This document shows positions 51,467-59,327 of a stretch of 64,000 nucleotides of DNA, piece after piece (the first letter of the stretch is position 1; every line of letters begins with the position of its first letter). Location: the NCBI GenBank assembly GCA_016704425.1, contig JADJAC010000011.1, positions 372,001 to 436,000 on the forward strand, read 5' to 3'. Both the position numbers and the translations under genes were made by a program. The DNA is from Sphingomonadales bacterium (GTDB lineage: Bacteria; Pseudomonadota; Alphaproteobacteria; Sphingomonadales; Sphingomonadaceae). The notes under the pieces were generated by a model that saw only the letters and a program-made list of their open reading frames with translations, searched no databases and was not told the DNA's origin.

Positions 51467-52686
51467 GCCCCGGGTGGAGAGATCATTTCACCCCCAGCGA
51501 GGTTGCGGCCATAGATTTCATAGCCGATTGTCGGAATGTTTTGGATATGTCGCAGGCCCATCGAGACATCTTTCCAGTAGCGGCTGATTGGCTTGTCGAG
51601 CGAGAAGGCTGATGAGCCTGCTTGGAACATCAGCGATTCAGAAGCGCCGTGGACCAGTTTGATCATTTGCGCACATTGGGCGCGGTGACGGGCTTTGTCA
51701 TCAAGAGTCAGTTCCGCGCCGGTGAGCGCAACACGGTCAAATTCACCAACAAGGTGGAACAGGATCAGCTTTGCCGTATCCAGCATGGCGGCCGCCTCAC
51801 CCAGATCGCGCATATAAGCGCCAGAGCCGGTCCGGGGGCCAATAATAGTTGTCAACACCGGCTTGACCGATTCCGCTTTTACGATCTCCAGCATGGCTTC
51901 CACAGCGCCAATGAGCTGGGCGATACCAGTGGTACGCACAACAGGTACAACGGGCAGGAGATCGGACGGGGCCCCAAAATGCCGCTTGGTGCGATCAATT
52001 TGTCCGGCCCGTTCGTCCATAAGCACCATCTGGCCTTCGGGGATAAAGACATCGGTAGCAATGCTGATGTCTGACCCAGTGCCTTGCATGCCGGTGACAT
52101 ACCATGCATCCTTGATCGTCAGATCCTTGAAAGGGATATAGCACATGCTGATCCCAGGCACGACGGGGCCATCATATCCTTCAAGGACAACGCCCTGTTG
52201 AGCCCATTCTGATTGGCGAGACCCGGAAGTATAAGGCCATGCACCATTGATAATCCAGCCGCCATCAACCTTGCGCGCCTTTCCCGGGGGGTTGTAAGCG
52301 CCGCAGACAGTTGTCGGGCCATTGGCAAAGACGACATCCTGAACGCTGTCAGGCGCAAGGCTCGTAACCCAGCTGGTGCCGTTGATGATCTGCACAACCC
52401 AACTGATTGAGGGATCACCCTTGGCAATTTCGATCTGCATGCGGCAGAAATCGGTTAGCGACAGCCCGACGCCCCCAAGGCGCTTCGGCAGCAATGCAAA
52501 AAGGATTTTGTTGTCGAAAAGTGACTTTTCGACCGCCTTGGTTGGGGATCTTTGTGCTTCTCCTGCAGGCGCTTCTGCCATGAGAAATGGCCGCAATTCC
52601 TTGGCTCTTGCAACCATAGTGTCTGCGGTTGCCTTGTCCGCAAATGTCGCAAACTCCTCACTTCTGATCTTGGCTGCACTGGCCAT
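51460..52686 (-). CDS. Group D flavin monooxygenase (acyl-CoA dehydrogenase fold), second copy
   Basis: This 408-residue paralogue of the enzyme at 48589-49824 has the same flavin monooxygenase pattern (GAWPYTSGSRQSEWAQ, MQGTGSDISIATDV, GLRHIQNIPTIGYEIYGR). AAAGGAAAG precedes ATG 52686. It lies just after the TetR gene and ends against the convergent DLH gene. The two copies are clearly diverged, so they may act on successive intermediates or on different substrates. Confidence 0.88.
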   Translation of the reverse strand: MASAAKIRSEEFATFADKATADTMVARAKELRPFLMAEAPAGEAQRSPTKAVEKSLFDNKILFALLPKRLGGVGLSLTDFCRMQIEIAKGDPSISWVVQIINGTSWVTSLAPDSVQDVVFANGPTTVCGAYNPPGKARKVDGGWIINGAWPYTSGSRQSEWAQQGVVLEGYDGPVVPGISMCYIPFKDLTIKDAWYVTGMQGTGSDISIATDVFIPEGQMVLMDERAGQIDRTKRHFGAPSDLLPVVPVVRTTGIAQLIGAVEAMLEIVKAESVKPVLTTIIGPRTGSGAYMRDLGEAAAMLDTAKLILFHLVGEFDRVALTGAELTLDDKARHRAQCAQMIKLVHGASESLMFQAGSSAFSLDKPISRYWKDVSMGLRHIQNIPTIGYEIYGRNLAGGEMISPPGAY

Positions 52687-52704
52687 TGTCTTTCCTTTCT
52701 GGCT

Positions 52705-53325
52705 TCAATTTTGCGCTTTGGCGATTTTCATCGCCCATTTTTCGACGTTCGCCGCCGTATCGTCCCAAAGAAGGTTCCATTCATCGCTGGCGGGCACCAT
52801 CAATGTGCTCAACTGTATGCGCACCAGCGTCTCCACGAATGCGTCTCGGTTCAACGGCTCCCCCAATAGGTCGTCGAGATAGCCAAACGTTGGCTCCAAG
52901 GCGTCCAGCATCGCCCGTTTGTAGCGCGCAAAGCGGCTGCGGAAGAAAGCGAGGTGAAAGGCAGGTTCGACTTCAAATACCCTGCCAGGTGAATTTTCGA
53001 CTGTGTAGCGTCCGTAAAAGCGCATGACCGCCTTGAACCGCTCCATCGGGTCGGCAATGCCTTCCCCTGCCTCCTGAACGCCGTTCTCAAAGCCGACGCA
53101 GACAAATTCGGCGACTGCGACAAGTACTTCATCCTTGTTCGAAAAATATCGATACATAGTCCCGCGAGAGACCCCGCTGGCATCAATGATGTCGCTCATC
53201 GACAGTCTCTTCACGCCCCGGCTGGCAATTGCATCCAGGGCACCGCTCAAAATGCGGATGACGCTGGGGGACAGTTCTACGTCCGGGCTTGGATAAGCTT
53301 CGATTTCCGCAGCGACCAGCCTCAT
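52705..53325 (-). CDS. TetR-family transcriptional regulator
   Basis: This 206-residue TetR regulator has an HTH around residues 36-60 (MSDIIDASGVSRGTMYRYFS) and a ligand-binding C-terminal domain rich in aromatic residues (FEVEPAFHLAFFRSRFARYK). It sits inside the minus-strand oxygenase series, coupled to the SDR gene by a 4-bp ATGA overlap. It probably represses the cluster until the substrate or a metabolite binds. The repeated ATATGT elements and the palindrome GTCAAATTTGAC are possible targets. Confidence 0.9.
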   Translation of the reverse strand: MRLVAAEIEAYPSPDVELSPSVIRILSGALDAIASRGVKRLSMSDIIDASGVSRGTMYRYFSNKDEVLVAVAEFVCVGFENGVQEAGEGIADPMERFKAVMRFYGRYTVENSPGRVFEVEPAFHLAFFRSRFARYKRAMLDALEPTFGYLDDLLGEPLNRDAFVETLVRIQLSTLMVPASDEWNLLWDDTAANVEKWAMKIAKAQN

Positions 53326-54137
53326 ACGTTGCCCTTTTCCATTTCATCCAAATTATGCGGAATGCTGACATAGCCCGGCAGATTCTGCCCGCCGTCGACG
53401 TTGATCATCTCGCCCGTAATGAAGCGCGACATTTCTGAAGCCAAAAACACCACGACGGGACCGATATCCTTTTCCGGATCGCCCGCGCGCTTTAACGGAT
53501 TGTTGGCGGTCGCCATTTCCAGAAAGCCAGGCACATCCTTTACTAATTGGGCGAAGACCTGTCCCAGCCCGGTTGGCGCAATGGCATTGACGCGGATGTT
53601 GAAGCGCCCCCATTCGACGGCGGCACTTCGGGTAAGGCCAAGGATACCCATCTTGTTAATGTTATAGTCACTGTGCAGCCAAGCACCGGTATCAGCATCA
53701 ATTGAATAGAAATTAACGATGGACCCTCCGCCGCGCTTTTTCATGTGCGGGAAAGCGGCGCGCATCGCCCACCAGGTACCCCATATGCCCATAGCGAGCG
53801 TATCGGCGAGCATCTCGTCTGTCTTGTGCTCAAGCAGAACATTAGGCGACAGTTGCGAGGCATTGGTAACGAGCGCATCAAGCCCGCCAAATTCATCAAC
53901 AGCGCGCTGAACCATCGCTTCGACTTGAACTTTGCTGCGCATGTCTGCGGACATGCCAATGGCCTTTGTGCCAAATTCAGCGTGGATTTCAGCTGCAACT
54001 TTTACTGTGGCCGCACCATCACGCCCGGTAATAAGCAGACTCGCGCCTTCTTTGGCCATTGCGCGCGAAATGCCATTGCCCAGGCCTTTGGCTCCACCAG
54101 TTACGATTGCGATCTTGCCGTCGAGCATGCCGCTCAT
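53322..54137 (-). CDS. Short-chain dehydrogenase/reductase
   Basis: This 271-residue classical SDR has TGGAKGLGNGISRAM for cofactor binding, the LVTNASQ (NAS) motif, and catalytic Tyr and Lys in SDYNINKMG, with Ser in NFYSIDA. It probably oxidises a dihydrodiol or alcohol formed by the oxygenases, or reduces a ketone. Its start overlaps the reductase stop and its stop overlaps the TetR start, each by 4 bp, so translation of all three is coupled. Confidence 0.92.
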   Translation of the reverse strand: MSGMLDGKIAIVTGGAKGLGNGISRAMAKEGASLLITGRDGAATVKVAAEIHAEFGTKAIGMSADMRSKVQVEAMVQRAVDEFGGLDALVTNASQLSPNVLLEHKTDEMLADTLAMGIWGTWWAMRAAFPHMKKRGGGSIVNFYSIDADTGAWLHSDYNINKMGILGLTRSAAVEWGRFNIRVNAIAPTGLGQVFAQLVKDVPGFLEMATANNPLKRAGDPEKDIGPVVVFLASEMSRFITGEMINVDGGQNLPGYVSIPHNLDEMEKGNV

Positions 54138-55297
54138 GCTGTCTCCCCCACCTTCTTATCCATATCCATGCGTTGCTCGCACTTTTCTTGCGTCAGCACA
54201 TAGCCGCGCACGATGTTGTCAGTATCCACGAAGACATATTTCAAGCCATCCGTATCGTCTTCCTGAAGGCGCCATTCGCCGGTTGTCGCGCGCGAAGGAG
54301 GTAACAGGTTGATCGGGAAAAGCGTCGTCTTCACCTGCACCGAAAGCGGCGGAAAGCGGATTTCTGTCGGCGTACCAAGTGCAGTAGGGGCGATGCCACG
54401 TGCCGCCGCCATGATCGGCGTGACATAGGCAGACGGGCCATGAAGATATTCCGCACAATCCCCGATGGCATAGATGTGCGGATCACTGGTCTGGCCATGT
54501 TCATTGACCTTGATGCCGATACCGACATCGAGCCCAGCTTCCTTTGCGAGTGCGACATTTGGACGCAGACCGACGGCAGAAAGCACCAGATCAGCCATGA
54601 TGCTGGTGCCATCATCAAGAGTGGCGACATATCCGGGCCCGGGTTCAGCGTAGTTGATCGCAAGAATCTTGCGGCCCAAATGCCATCTGACACCTTCGGC
54701 TGCCAAGGCATCTCGCACCTTCTCACCCACGGGGAGCGGGACCAGTTGGCCAAGCGGTAGAGGAAGCATATCCACCACCAACGGCTTGTAACCGGTGGTC
54801 ACCAGATCATTGGCAAATTCTGTGCCTACAAGGCCCGAGCCCATGATGAGTACACGGGCGCCATCGGGTAGCTCTTTGCGGAACCGATCATAGTGATCGA
54901 GCTGATTGACCGAGATGGCGCGGTGGGCGGCATTTCCCTCCAAAGGCGGGCGGAAGGGCAGGGCCCCTGTGGCCAACACCAGGGCATCATAGGGAATGGG
55001 GCCACCGGTGGTGCAGAGTGCCTTTCCCGTCCGGTCTATCGATTCCGCTTCCCGCCCAATGCGCGCATCAAGCTTTAACTGTGCGATCATCTTTTCCGCG
55101 TGTGAGGTGACCAAGGTTTCGGCGGTCTTACCCTTTGCGAGCGCGGTGGAGAGGGCAGGCTTGGAATAGAAATGGCCAGCCTCAAGCGTAACCAGCGTCA
55201 ACCGGGCTTCAGGAGAGAGCCTGCGCAATTCACGCAAGACACCGAACCCTGCAAGCCCGCTACCGACGACCACAATCTGAGGGGCAACAACGGCCAT
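54134..55297 (-). CDS. FAD-dependent ferredoxin/rubredoxin reductase
   Basis: This 387-residue pyridine-nucleotide-disulfide family reductase has an FAD-binding VVVGSGLAGFGVL, ATGALPF, an NAD(P)H-binding VLIMGSGLVGTEFA, and the second FAD block IYAIGDCAEY. The disulfide cysteines of the family are missing, as in PdR/AlkT-type ferredoxin or rubredoxin reductases. It is the only such reductase in the cluster and may serve both P450s and Rieske oxygenases through the ferredoxin at 57398. It is placed 5 bp after the beta subunit gene. Confidence 0.9.
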   Translation of the reverse strand: MAVVAPQIVVVGSGLAGFGVLRELRRLSPEARLTLVTLEAGHFYSKPALSTALAKGKTAETLVTSHAEKMIAQLKLDARIGREAESIDRTGKALCTTGGPIPYDALVLATGALPFRPPLEGNAAHRAISVNQLDHYDRFRKELPDGARVLIMGSGLVGTEFANDLVTTGYKPLVVDMLPLPLGQLVPLPVGEKVRDALAAEGVRWHLGRKILAINYAEPGPGYVATLDDGTSIMADLVLSAVGLRPNVALAKEAGLDVGIGIKVNEHGQTSDPHIYAIGDCAEYLHGPSAYVTPIMAAARGIAPTALGTPTEIRFPPLSVQVKTTLFPINLLPPSRATTGEWRLQEDDTDGLKYVFVDTDNIVRGYVLTQEKCEQRMDMDKKVGETA

Positions 55298-55302
55298 AGT
55301 GT

Positions 55303-55881
55303 TTACAGGAACACGGCGAAGTTGGACATGCCAAGCACCGACTGATCAACAATGATCTCGCGCTTTGTCAGCTTGTAGCAGCCGTTTACGTACCGCCATA
55401 TGTCGCGGCGCTCAGCGGTCATATGCTCATTTTCGGGATTATCGCCACGGCTGCGTTCGAGGAAGAGGTAGCTGACAACTTCATATTCACCTGCCGCATC
55501 GCATTCGCCGATGCGGACGTTGGTGACGAAACGGCGACAGCGTGAAGGCGGGTCTTCAGCCCAAGCGCTCTTCTGCATGCGTCCCGTGCGCATCAGGATC
55601 GAGCCATAGCTCTCGTCAAAATGAAACATGGTCCGCATCACATCGCGGTCGCGGTTTGGCCCAGTGCGGGTCAAACGGATAGGAGCCGTATAGACAAGGT
55701 CCTCCTCCAGCATGGCGACCCAATCGTCAAAACGGCGTTCGTCAAGTGCCGCTGCTTCATCATAGAGTGTTTCCAGTAGCGCGTTATAAACAGCCGAGCC
55801 AAGTGGCACCCGCCTATTGGAGGACAATCCACGCAAGATGGTGGTGGAGTCAGGGGCGGCGGTTGATTTGGTTGTTGTCAT
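55303..55881 (-). CDS. Aromatic-ring-hydroxylating dioxygenase, beta subunit
   Basis: This 192-residue NTF2-fold small subunit has core EAAALDERRFDDWVAMLEED and end VDQSVLGMSNFAVFL. It is a paralogue of the subunit at 46570-47136. AAGGAGAG precedes ATG 55881. It is located 22 bp after its alpha subunit gene and 5 bp before the reductase, so oxygenase and reductase are expressed together. Confidence 0.92.
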   Translation of the reverse strand: MTTTKSTAAPDSTTILRGLSSNRRVPLGSAVYNALLETLYDEAAALDERRFDDWVAMLEEDLVYTAPIRLTRTGPNRDRDVMRTMFHFDESYGSILMRTGRMQKSAWAEDPPSRCRRFVTNVRIGECDAAGEYEVVSYLFLERSRGDNPENEHMTAERRDIWRYVNGCYKLTKREIIVDQSVLGMSNFAVFL

Positions 55882-55903
55882 TGTCTGTCTCTCCTTGTCC
55901 CGC

Positions 55904-57292
55904 TCAGGCTTCGCTCATCAGCTTGTGATAGGCCAGCCACCAATTCCATTGCGTGTCATCCTTGGTGAATCCCGGGTAGAGCATGCCGCCACCCTTCCAT
56001 CCTTCGGGGCGTTCTTCGCCGTGAAGGGCCTGATATTTGAGCGTGATGTGCTTGCTTACGCCACCTCGCGCATTGCGCATGATGACAGGCCAGACGTCTG
56101 CATCATCCTGCTCTATGGTGCCCGATGTGCCGGTCGCCTGGATGGCGTTCTGAAGCATGTCGCGCTTCACCTGCTCGGGCGCATCCTTTTCCGCAAAGAT
56201 GTAGTTTACGAACTCCACCCGGTCCGGCCCCTTGGGCATATAGGTGTGGAGCGTGAGCGCGCCCGATGCGCCGCCGTCGGTGCGCGGGGCAAAGATGAAG
56301 GCGAGCAGTACATTGGGGAACATGCCCCCCACCTGCGGAGGGAAGGTTGCAAGTTGTTCGACCTGGTCTTCAGAAAGATTCTTGAACAACTCCGGGATCA
56401 TTTCTTTTGTGATGCCTGGCGGGGTCAGCAGGTTTAATCGCTCTTCAGTGGACTTGCCTTCAAAGGGAATGTCGGCAAACATCTTGAAAGTCTTTTCCGC
56501 TTCCAGACAACGCAAAGAATGACCCTGCTCGCAGGACACGTCCACGCCGTACATGCCTGGCGCCTGATCATAGATAGTTTCAGCCGTACCGCCCATCACA
56601 CCGCCTTCCATCAAGGACCGGTGAAGCGTCAGCGTATGGAACCCGTCAGACCCCGATTGCTCGCCCGGCACCTTCCAGTTGCATGGCAGGACGAACCGCT
56701 GAGGCGGACCGAGCAGTTCAAGACCACTATCCGTGCGGCAGAACAACTGATCCATGTAATATTTGATGTCACCCAGATACTCATCAAACGAGGGGCCATC
56801 GACATTCCAGGTTGCGAAAATCAGACCGCCATACAGATGGACGCGCGCCTTTTTGAGGTTGAGGGTCGCCTTTTCAACATTGTTACCATGCATCTTTTCT
56901 TTCTCGATCGGCGCACCGATAAAGTCGCCATTCGGCTTGAAGGCCCAGCCGTGGTAGATGCACTGGTGAACACGCTTGTTCCCGGCCTCGCCCAGACAGA
57001 CACGCATGCCGCGATGCGGGCAGACATTGAGCGAAACATTGACACTGCCATCGGCGTCGCGCGCCACAATTACATTGTCTTCGGCCATGTCGCGGATAAT
57101 GAAGTCGCCAGCTTTGGGTATTTCGCTCTCATGCCCCAACAGCAGCCAGGTCTTGGCAAAAATCCGCTCCATCTCATGGTGATAGAGTTCTTCGTCAGTC
57201 ATCACGCGCAACGACACTTCGTTGGTATCCCGCATGATGAGGTCGTCGAGCTTCGTCCCATCGCGCAAAGTCAGACTGGATTTCTGAAGCAT
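55904..57292 (-). CDS. Aromatic-ring-hydroxylating dioxygenase, alpha subunit
   Basis: This 462-residue Rieske alpha subunit has Rieske ligands in NVCPHRGMRVCL ... QCIYHGWAF and the iron site in SDGFHTLTLHRSL (Asp-x2-His-x4-His). It matches the paralogue at 47169 along its whole length, including the end QWNWWLAYHKLMSEA. GAGGAG lies 9 bp before ATG 57292. It heads the operon of beta subunit, reductase, SDR, TetR and monooxygenase, and is divergent from the ferredoxin gene. Confidence 0.94.
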   Translation of the reverse strand: MLQKSSLTLRDGTKLDDLIMRDTNEVSLRVMTDEELYHHEMERIFAKTWLLLGHESEIPKAGDFIIRDMAEDNVIVARDADGSVNVSLNVCPHRGMRVCLGEAGNKRVHQCIYHGWAFKPNGDFIGAPIEKEKMHGNNVEKATLNLKKARVHLYGGLIFATWNVDGPSFDEYLGDIKYYMDQLFCRTDSGLELLGPPQRFVLPCNWKVPGEQSGSDGFHTLTLHRSLMEGGVMGGTAETIYDQAPGMYGVDVSCEQGHSLRCLEAEKTFKMFADIPFEGKSTEERLNLLTPPGITKEMIPELFKNLSEDQVEQLATFPPQVGGMFPNVLLAFIFAPRTDGGASGALTLHTYMPKGPDRVEFVNYIFAEKDAPEQVKRDMLQNAIQATGTSGTIEQDDADVWPVIMRNARGGVSKHITLKYQALHGEERPEGWKGGGMLYPGFTKDDTQWNWWLAYHKLMSEA

Positions 57293-57397
57293 GGCGGTAT
57301 CTCCTCACATATTTTTTTCGATTGATTCGCAGTATACATATTGAATGAAATCTGTTCAAGCTGTAAGTGAGTGCGAGAAACGGAATCGGAGGTCTGA

Positions 57398-57610
57398 ATG
57401 TCCGGAGAGGGCAAACTGAAAGTCGTCATCAACAAGCCCGCCTGCTGCGGCTATGGCGTGTGCGCCGAAATCTGCCCGGAAGTCTATCTTCTGGACGAAA
57501 ATGGCATTGTTTATGTCGATAACGAAATTGTGCCGGAAGGCCTTGAAGACAGCGCGCGCGAAGGGGCCGATGCCTGCCCGCAAAACGTGATCAAGCTCGT
57601 CGCCGCCTGA
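57398..57610 (+). CDS. 3Fe-4S-type ferredoxin
   Basis: This 70-residue ferredoxin of the P450-partner type has ligands C-x5-C-x3-C-P in PACCGYGVCAEICPEVY, the usual second ligand position being Tyr, and a distal CP in ADACPQN. This is the single-cluster [3Fe-4S] pattern, with an additional cysteine next to the first ligand. CGGAGG precedes ATG 57398. It is the only ferredoxin in the window, so it may feed P450s and possibly the Rieske oxygenases, as DitA3-like ferredoxins do for diterpenoid dioxygenases. Confidence 0.92.
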   Translation: MSGEGKLKVVINKPACCGYGVCAEICPEVYLLDENGIVYVDNEIVPEGLEDSAREGADACPQNVIKLVAA

Positions 57611-57626
57611 CTGGCTGGTCCATGCC

Positions 57627-58040
57627 TCAATGAGCGCGGGCGATCATGATTTTCAATTCTGCGCACTGTGTTCGCCACGCGGCATCATATTGGGTGGTCC
57701 AGCGTTCTCCTGCCGCCAAGGCAAGTGTTTCCACTAACAGGTCAAGCGCTTCGTCATAGAGTGCGAGCGGGATATCACCATAGCTGCGGTGTGCGATGAC
57801 AAGGCTCTGAATTGAGGTTGGCACCCAGCTTTCCTGCGTCGCCAGGCCCAACAGACTCTGCAGAATCTCATTCACCATCGCCCCGCAGGTGATATTGGGG
57901 TGAAAGAAGTTGGCGCGCTGGCCGGGATGCAATGCAAAGAACCGCTCAAAAAAACGCGGTGTGATGTCCTCGTCATTTGCCGATACGGCATAGAGCGATT
58001 CTTCCAAGATCGCCGCCAATGCATTTTCCGTCGTTTTCAT
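57627..58040 (-). CDS. Single-domain globin
   Basis: This 137-residue globin-like protein has a helix with FFERFFALHPG and PN, and the proximal histidine region VIAHRSYGDIPLALYDEALD (HxxYG), then a C-terminal helix GERWTTQYDAAWR. Start ATG 58040 is chosen over 58106, because the longer frame would run into the FNR-type box at 58098. Globins of this size sit near oxygenase genes in some sphingomonads and could deliver O2 or remove NO. Function here is inferred. Confidence 0.82.
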   Translation of the reverse strand: MKTTENALAAILEESLYAVSANDEDITPRFFERFFALHPGQRANFFHPNITCGAMVNEILQSLLGLATQESWVPTSIQSLVIAHRSYGDIPLALYDEALDLLVETLALAAGERWTTQYDAAWRTQCAELKIMIARAH

Positions 58041-58097
58041 GGCACATCTCGCTCCGCATTCTCGCCTGTACTTCGCGCGCAAGGCCGGCGGAATGCC

Positions 58098-58111
58098 TTG
58101 ATGCATATCAA
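58098..58111 (-). promoter_or_regulatory. FNR/FixK/Anr-type box upstream of globin gene
   Basis: TTGATGCATATCAA is a perfect match to the TTGATN4ATCAA consensus of FNR-family regulators. Its centre is 65 bp upstream of the globin start, fitting activation under low oxygen. The gene upstream on the other strand (58225) is further away. Confidence 0.8.
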
Positions 58112-58224
58112 ATACCGCCTTGCATTCATTTGACGCTAGGCCAGTTGCTGGCGAGCCTGCCTTGGGAAAGGTTTGGCATGGGGGGGGCAGCGCTAAAACC
58201 CCCTGTTAGCTGACGGAGACCATC

Positions 58225-59304
58225 ATGCGCGAAGACCTGGCCCCCTTGTTCAAGGAATTCACTTGTGGATCACTGATCCTCTCCAACCGCTTCGTCATGT
58301 CACCAATGACGCGTAAATTCTCGCCCAATGGCGTACCTGGCAATGCAGTCGCGGCCTATTATACGCGACGGGCGATGGGGAAGGTCGCCCTGATCATTAC
58401 CGAAGGCGTGGGGATCGATCACCCCTCCGCGATTGGCCACGGCTCGATGGCGGAAGAGAATATCCCGGAGCTTCATGGTGCGGCTGCGCTCGCCGGATGG
58501 CTCAAGGTGGTGGATAGCGTTCATGCAGCGGGCGGCAAGATCATTCCGCAACTCTGGCATATGGGGGGCATCAGGCAAGAAGGCACGCCGCCGCATCCGC
58601 ACGCAAAATCCATGCGCCCGAATGACATGAGCGAGGCCGAGATCGCCGACATTATCGCGGCCTTCGTGCGCAGCGCGGCCAATGCCAAGGCGGTTGGCTT
58701 TGATGGCGTCGCGCTGCATGGCGGCCATGGCTATCTGATCGACAGCTTCCTCTGGGCGGGCACCAACGCGCGTGATGACGCTTGGGGCGGTGACACCCTG
58801 CGCCGCACGCGCTTCGCCGCCGAACTGGTCAAGGCCATCCGCGAAGTCGTCGGCCCCGATTTCCCGGTCCTCTTCCGCATCTCGCAATGGAAATTGCAGG
58901 ATTATGAGGCAAAGCTGGCCGAGACGCCCGAAGAACTGGCCTTGATCGTCCGCTCGCTCGCGGAGGCTGGGGTGGACATATTTGATGTCAGCACCCGCGT
59001 CTTCAATGTTCCTGCCTTTGCGGGCACCGACATGGGGTTGGCGGCCTGGATTCGAAAGCTCTCCGGAAAGCCGACCATGACCGTCGGCGGCATCGGTTTC
59101 GACAAGGAACTTGCCGCGAGCTTTGCTCAACCTACCAGCGCCATCGACAACCTAGCCGAAGTCGTGCGCCGTTTTGAAGGCGGCGAATATGATCTTGTGG
59201 CGCTCGGCCGCGCGTTGCTGATGGACCCGGCATGGGTGCTGAAGGCGCAGGCCGGGGTGCCGTTCGAACCTTTCGATCTAAGCGCTTATGGGCGCTTGGA
59301 CTGA
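58225..59304 (+). CDS. Old yellow enzyme-family NADH:flavin oxidoreductase
   Basis: This 359-residue FMN TIM-barrel has MSPMTRKFSPNGVP at the N-terminus, QLWHMGG, the substrate-anion and flavin block GVALHGGHGYLIDSFL, GGDTLRRTRFAAELV and a final VALGRALLMDP. OYE enzymes reduce activated C=C bonds (enones, unsaturated acyl-CoA) or related substrates. ACGGAGACC precedes ATG 58225. In this cluster it may reduce a ring or side-chain double bond of an intermediate. Confidence 0.92.
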   Translation: MREDLAPLFKEFTCGSLILSNRFVMSPMTRKFSPNGVPGNAVAAYYTRRAMGKVALIITEGVGIDHPSAIGHGSMAEENIPELHGAAALAGWLKVVDSVHAAGGKIIPQLWHMGGIRQEGTPPHPHAKSMRPNDMSEAEIADIIAAFVRSAANAKAVGFDGVALHGGHGYLIDSFLWAGTNARDDAWGGDTLRRTRFAAELVKAIREVVGPDFPVLFRISQWKLQDYEAKLAETPEELALIVRSLAEAGVDIFDVSTRVFNVPAFAGTDMGLAAWIRKLSGKPTMTVGGIGFDKELAASFAQPTSAIDNLAEVVRRFEGGEYDLVALGRALLMDPAWVLKAQAGVPFEPFDLSAYGRLD

Positions 59305-59327
59305 GCGCACGATGGCGTTCATGAGGA

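Noticed and set aside
58180..58205. G-run followed by C-run before the OYE gene, considered as a terminator
   Set aside because: The arms pair weakly and no T-run follows; the plus-strand gene starts just downstream.
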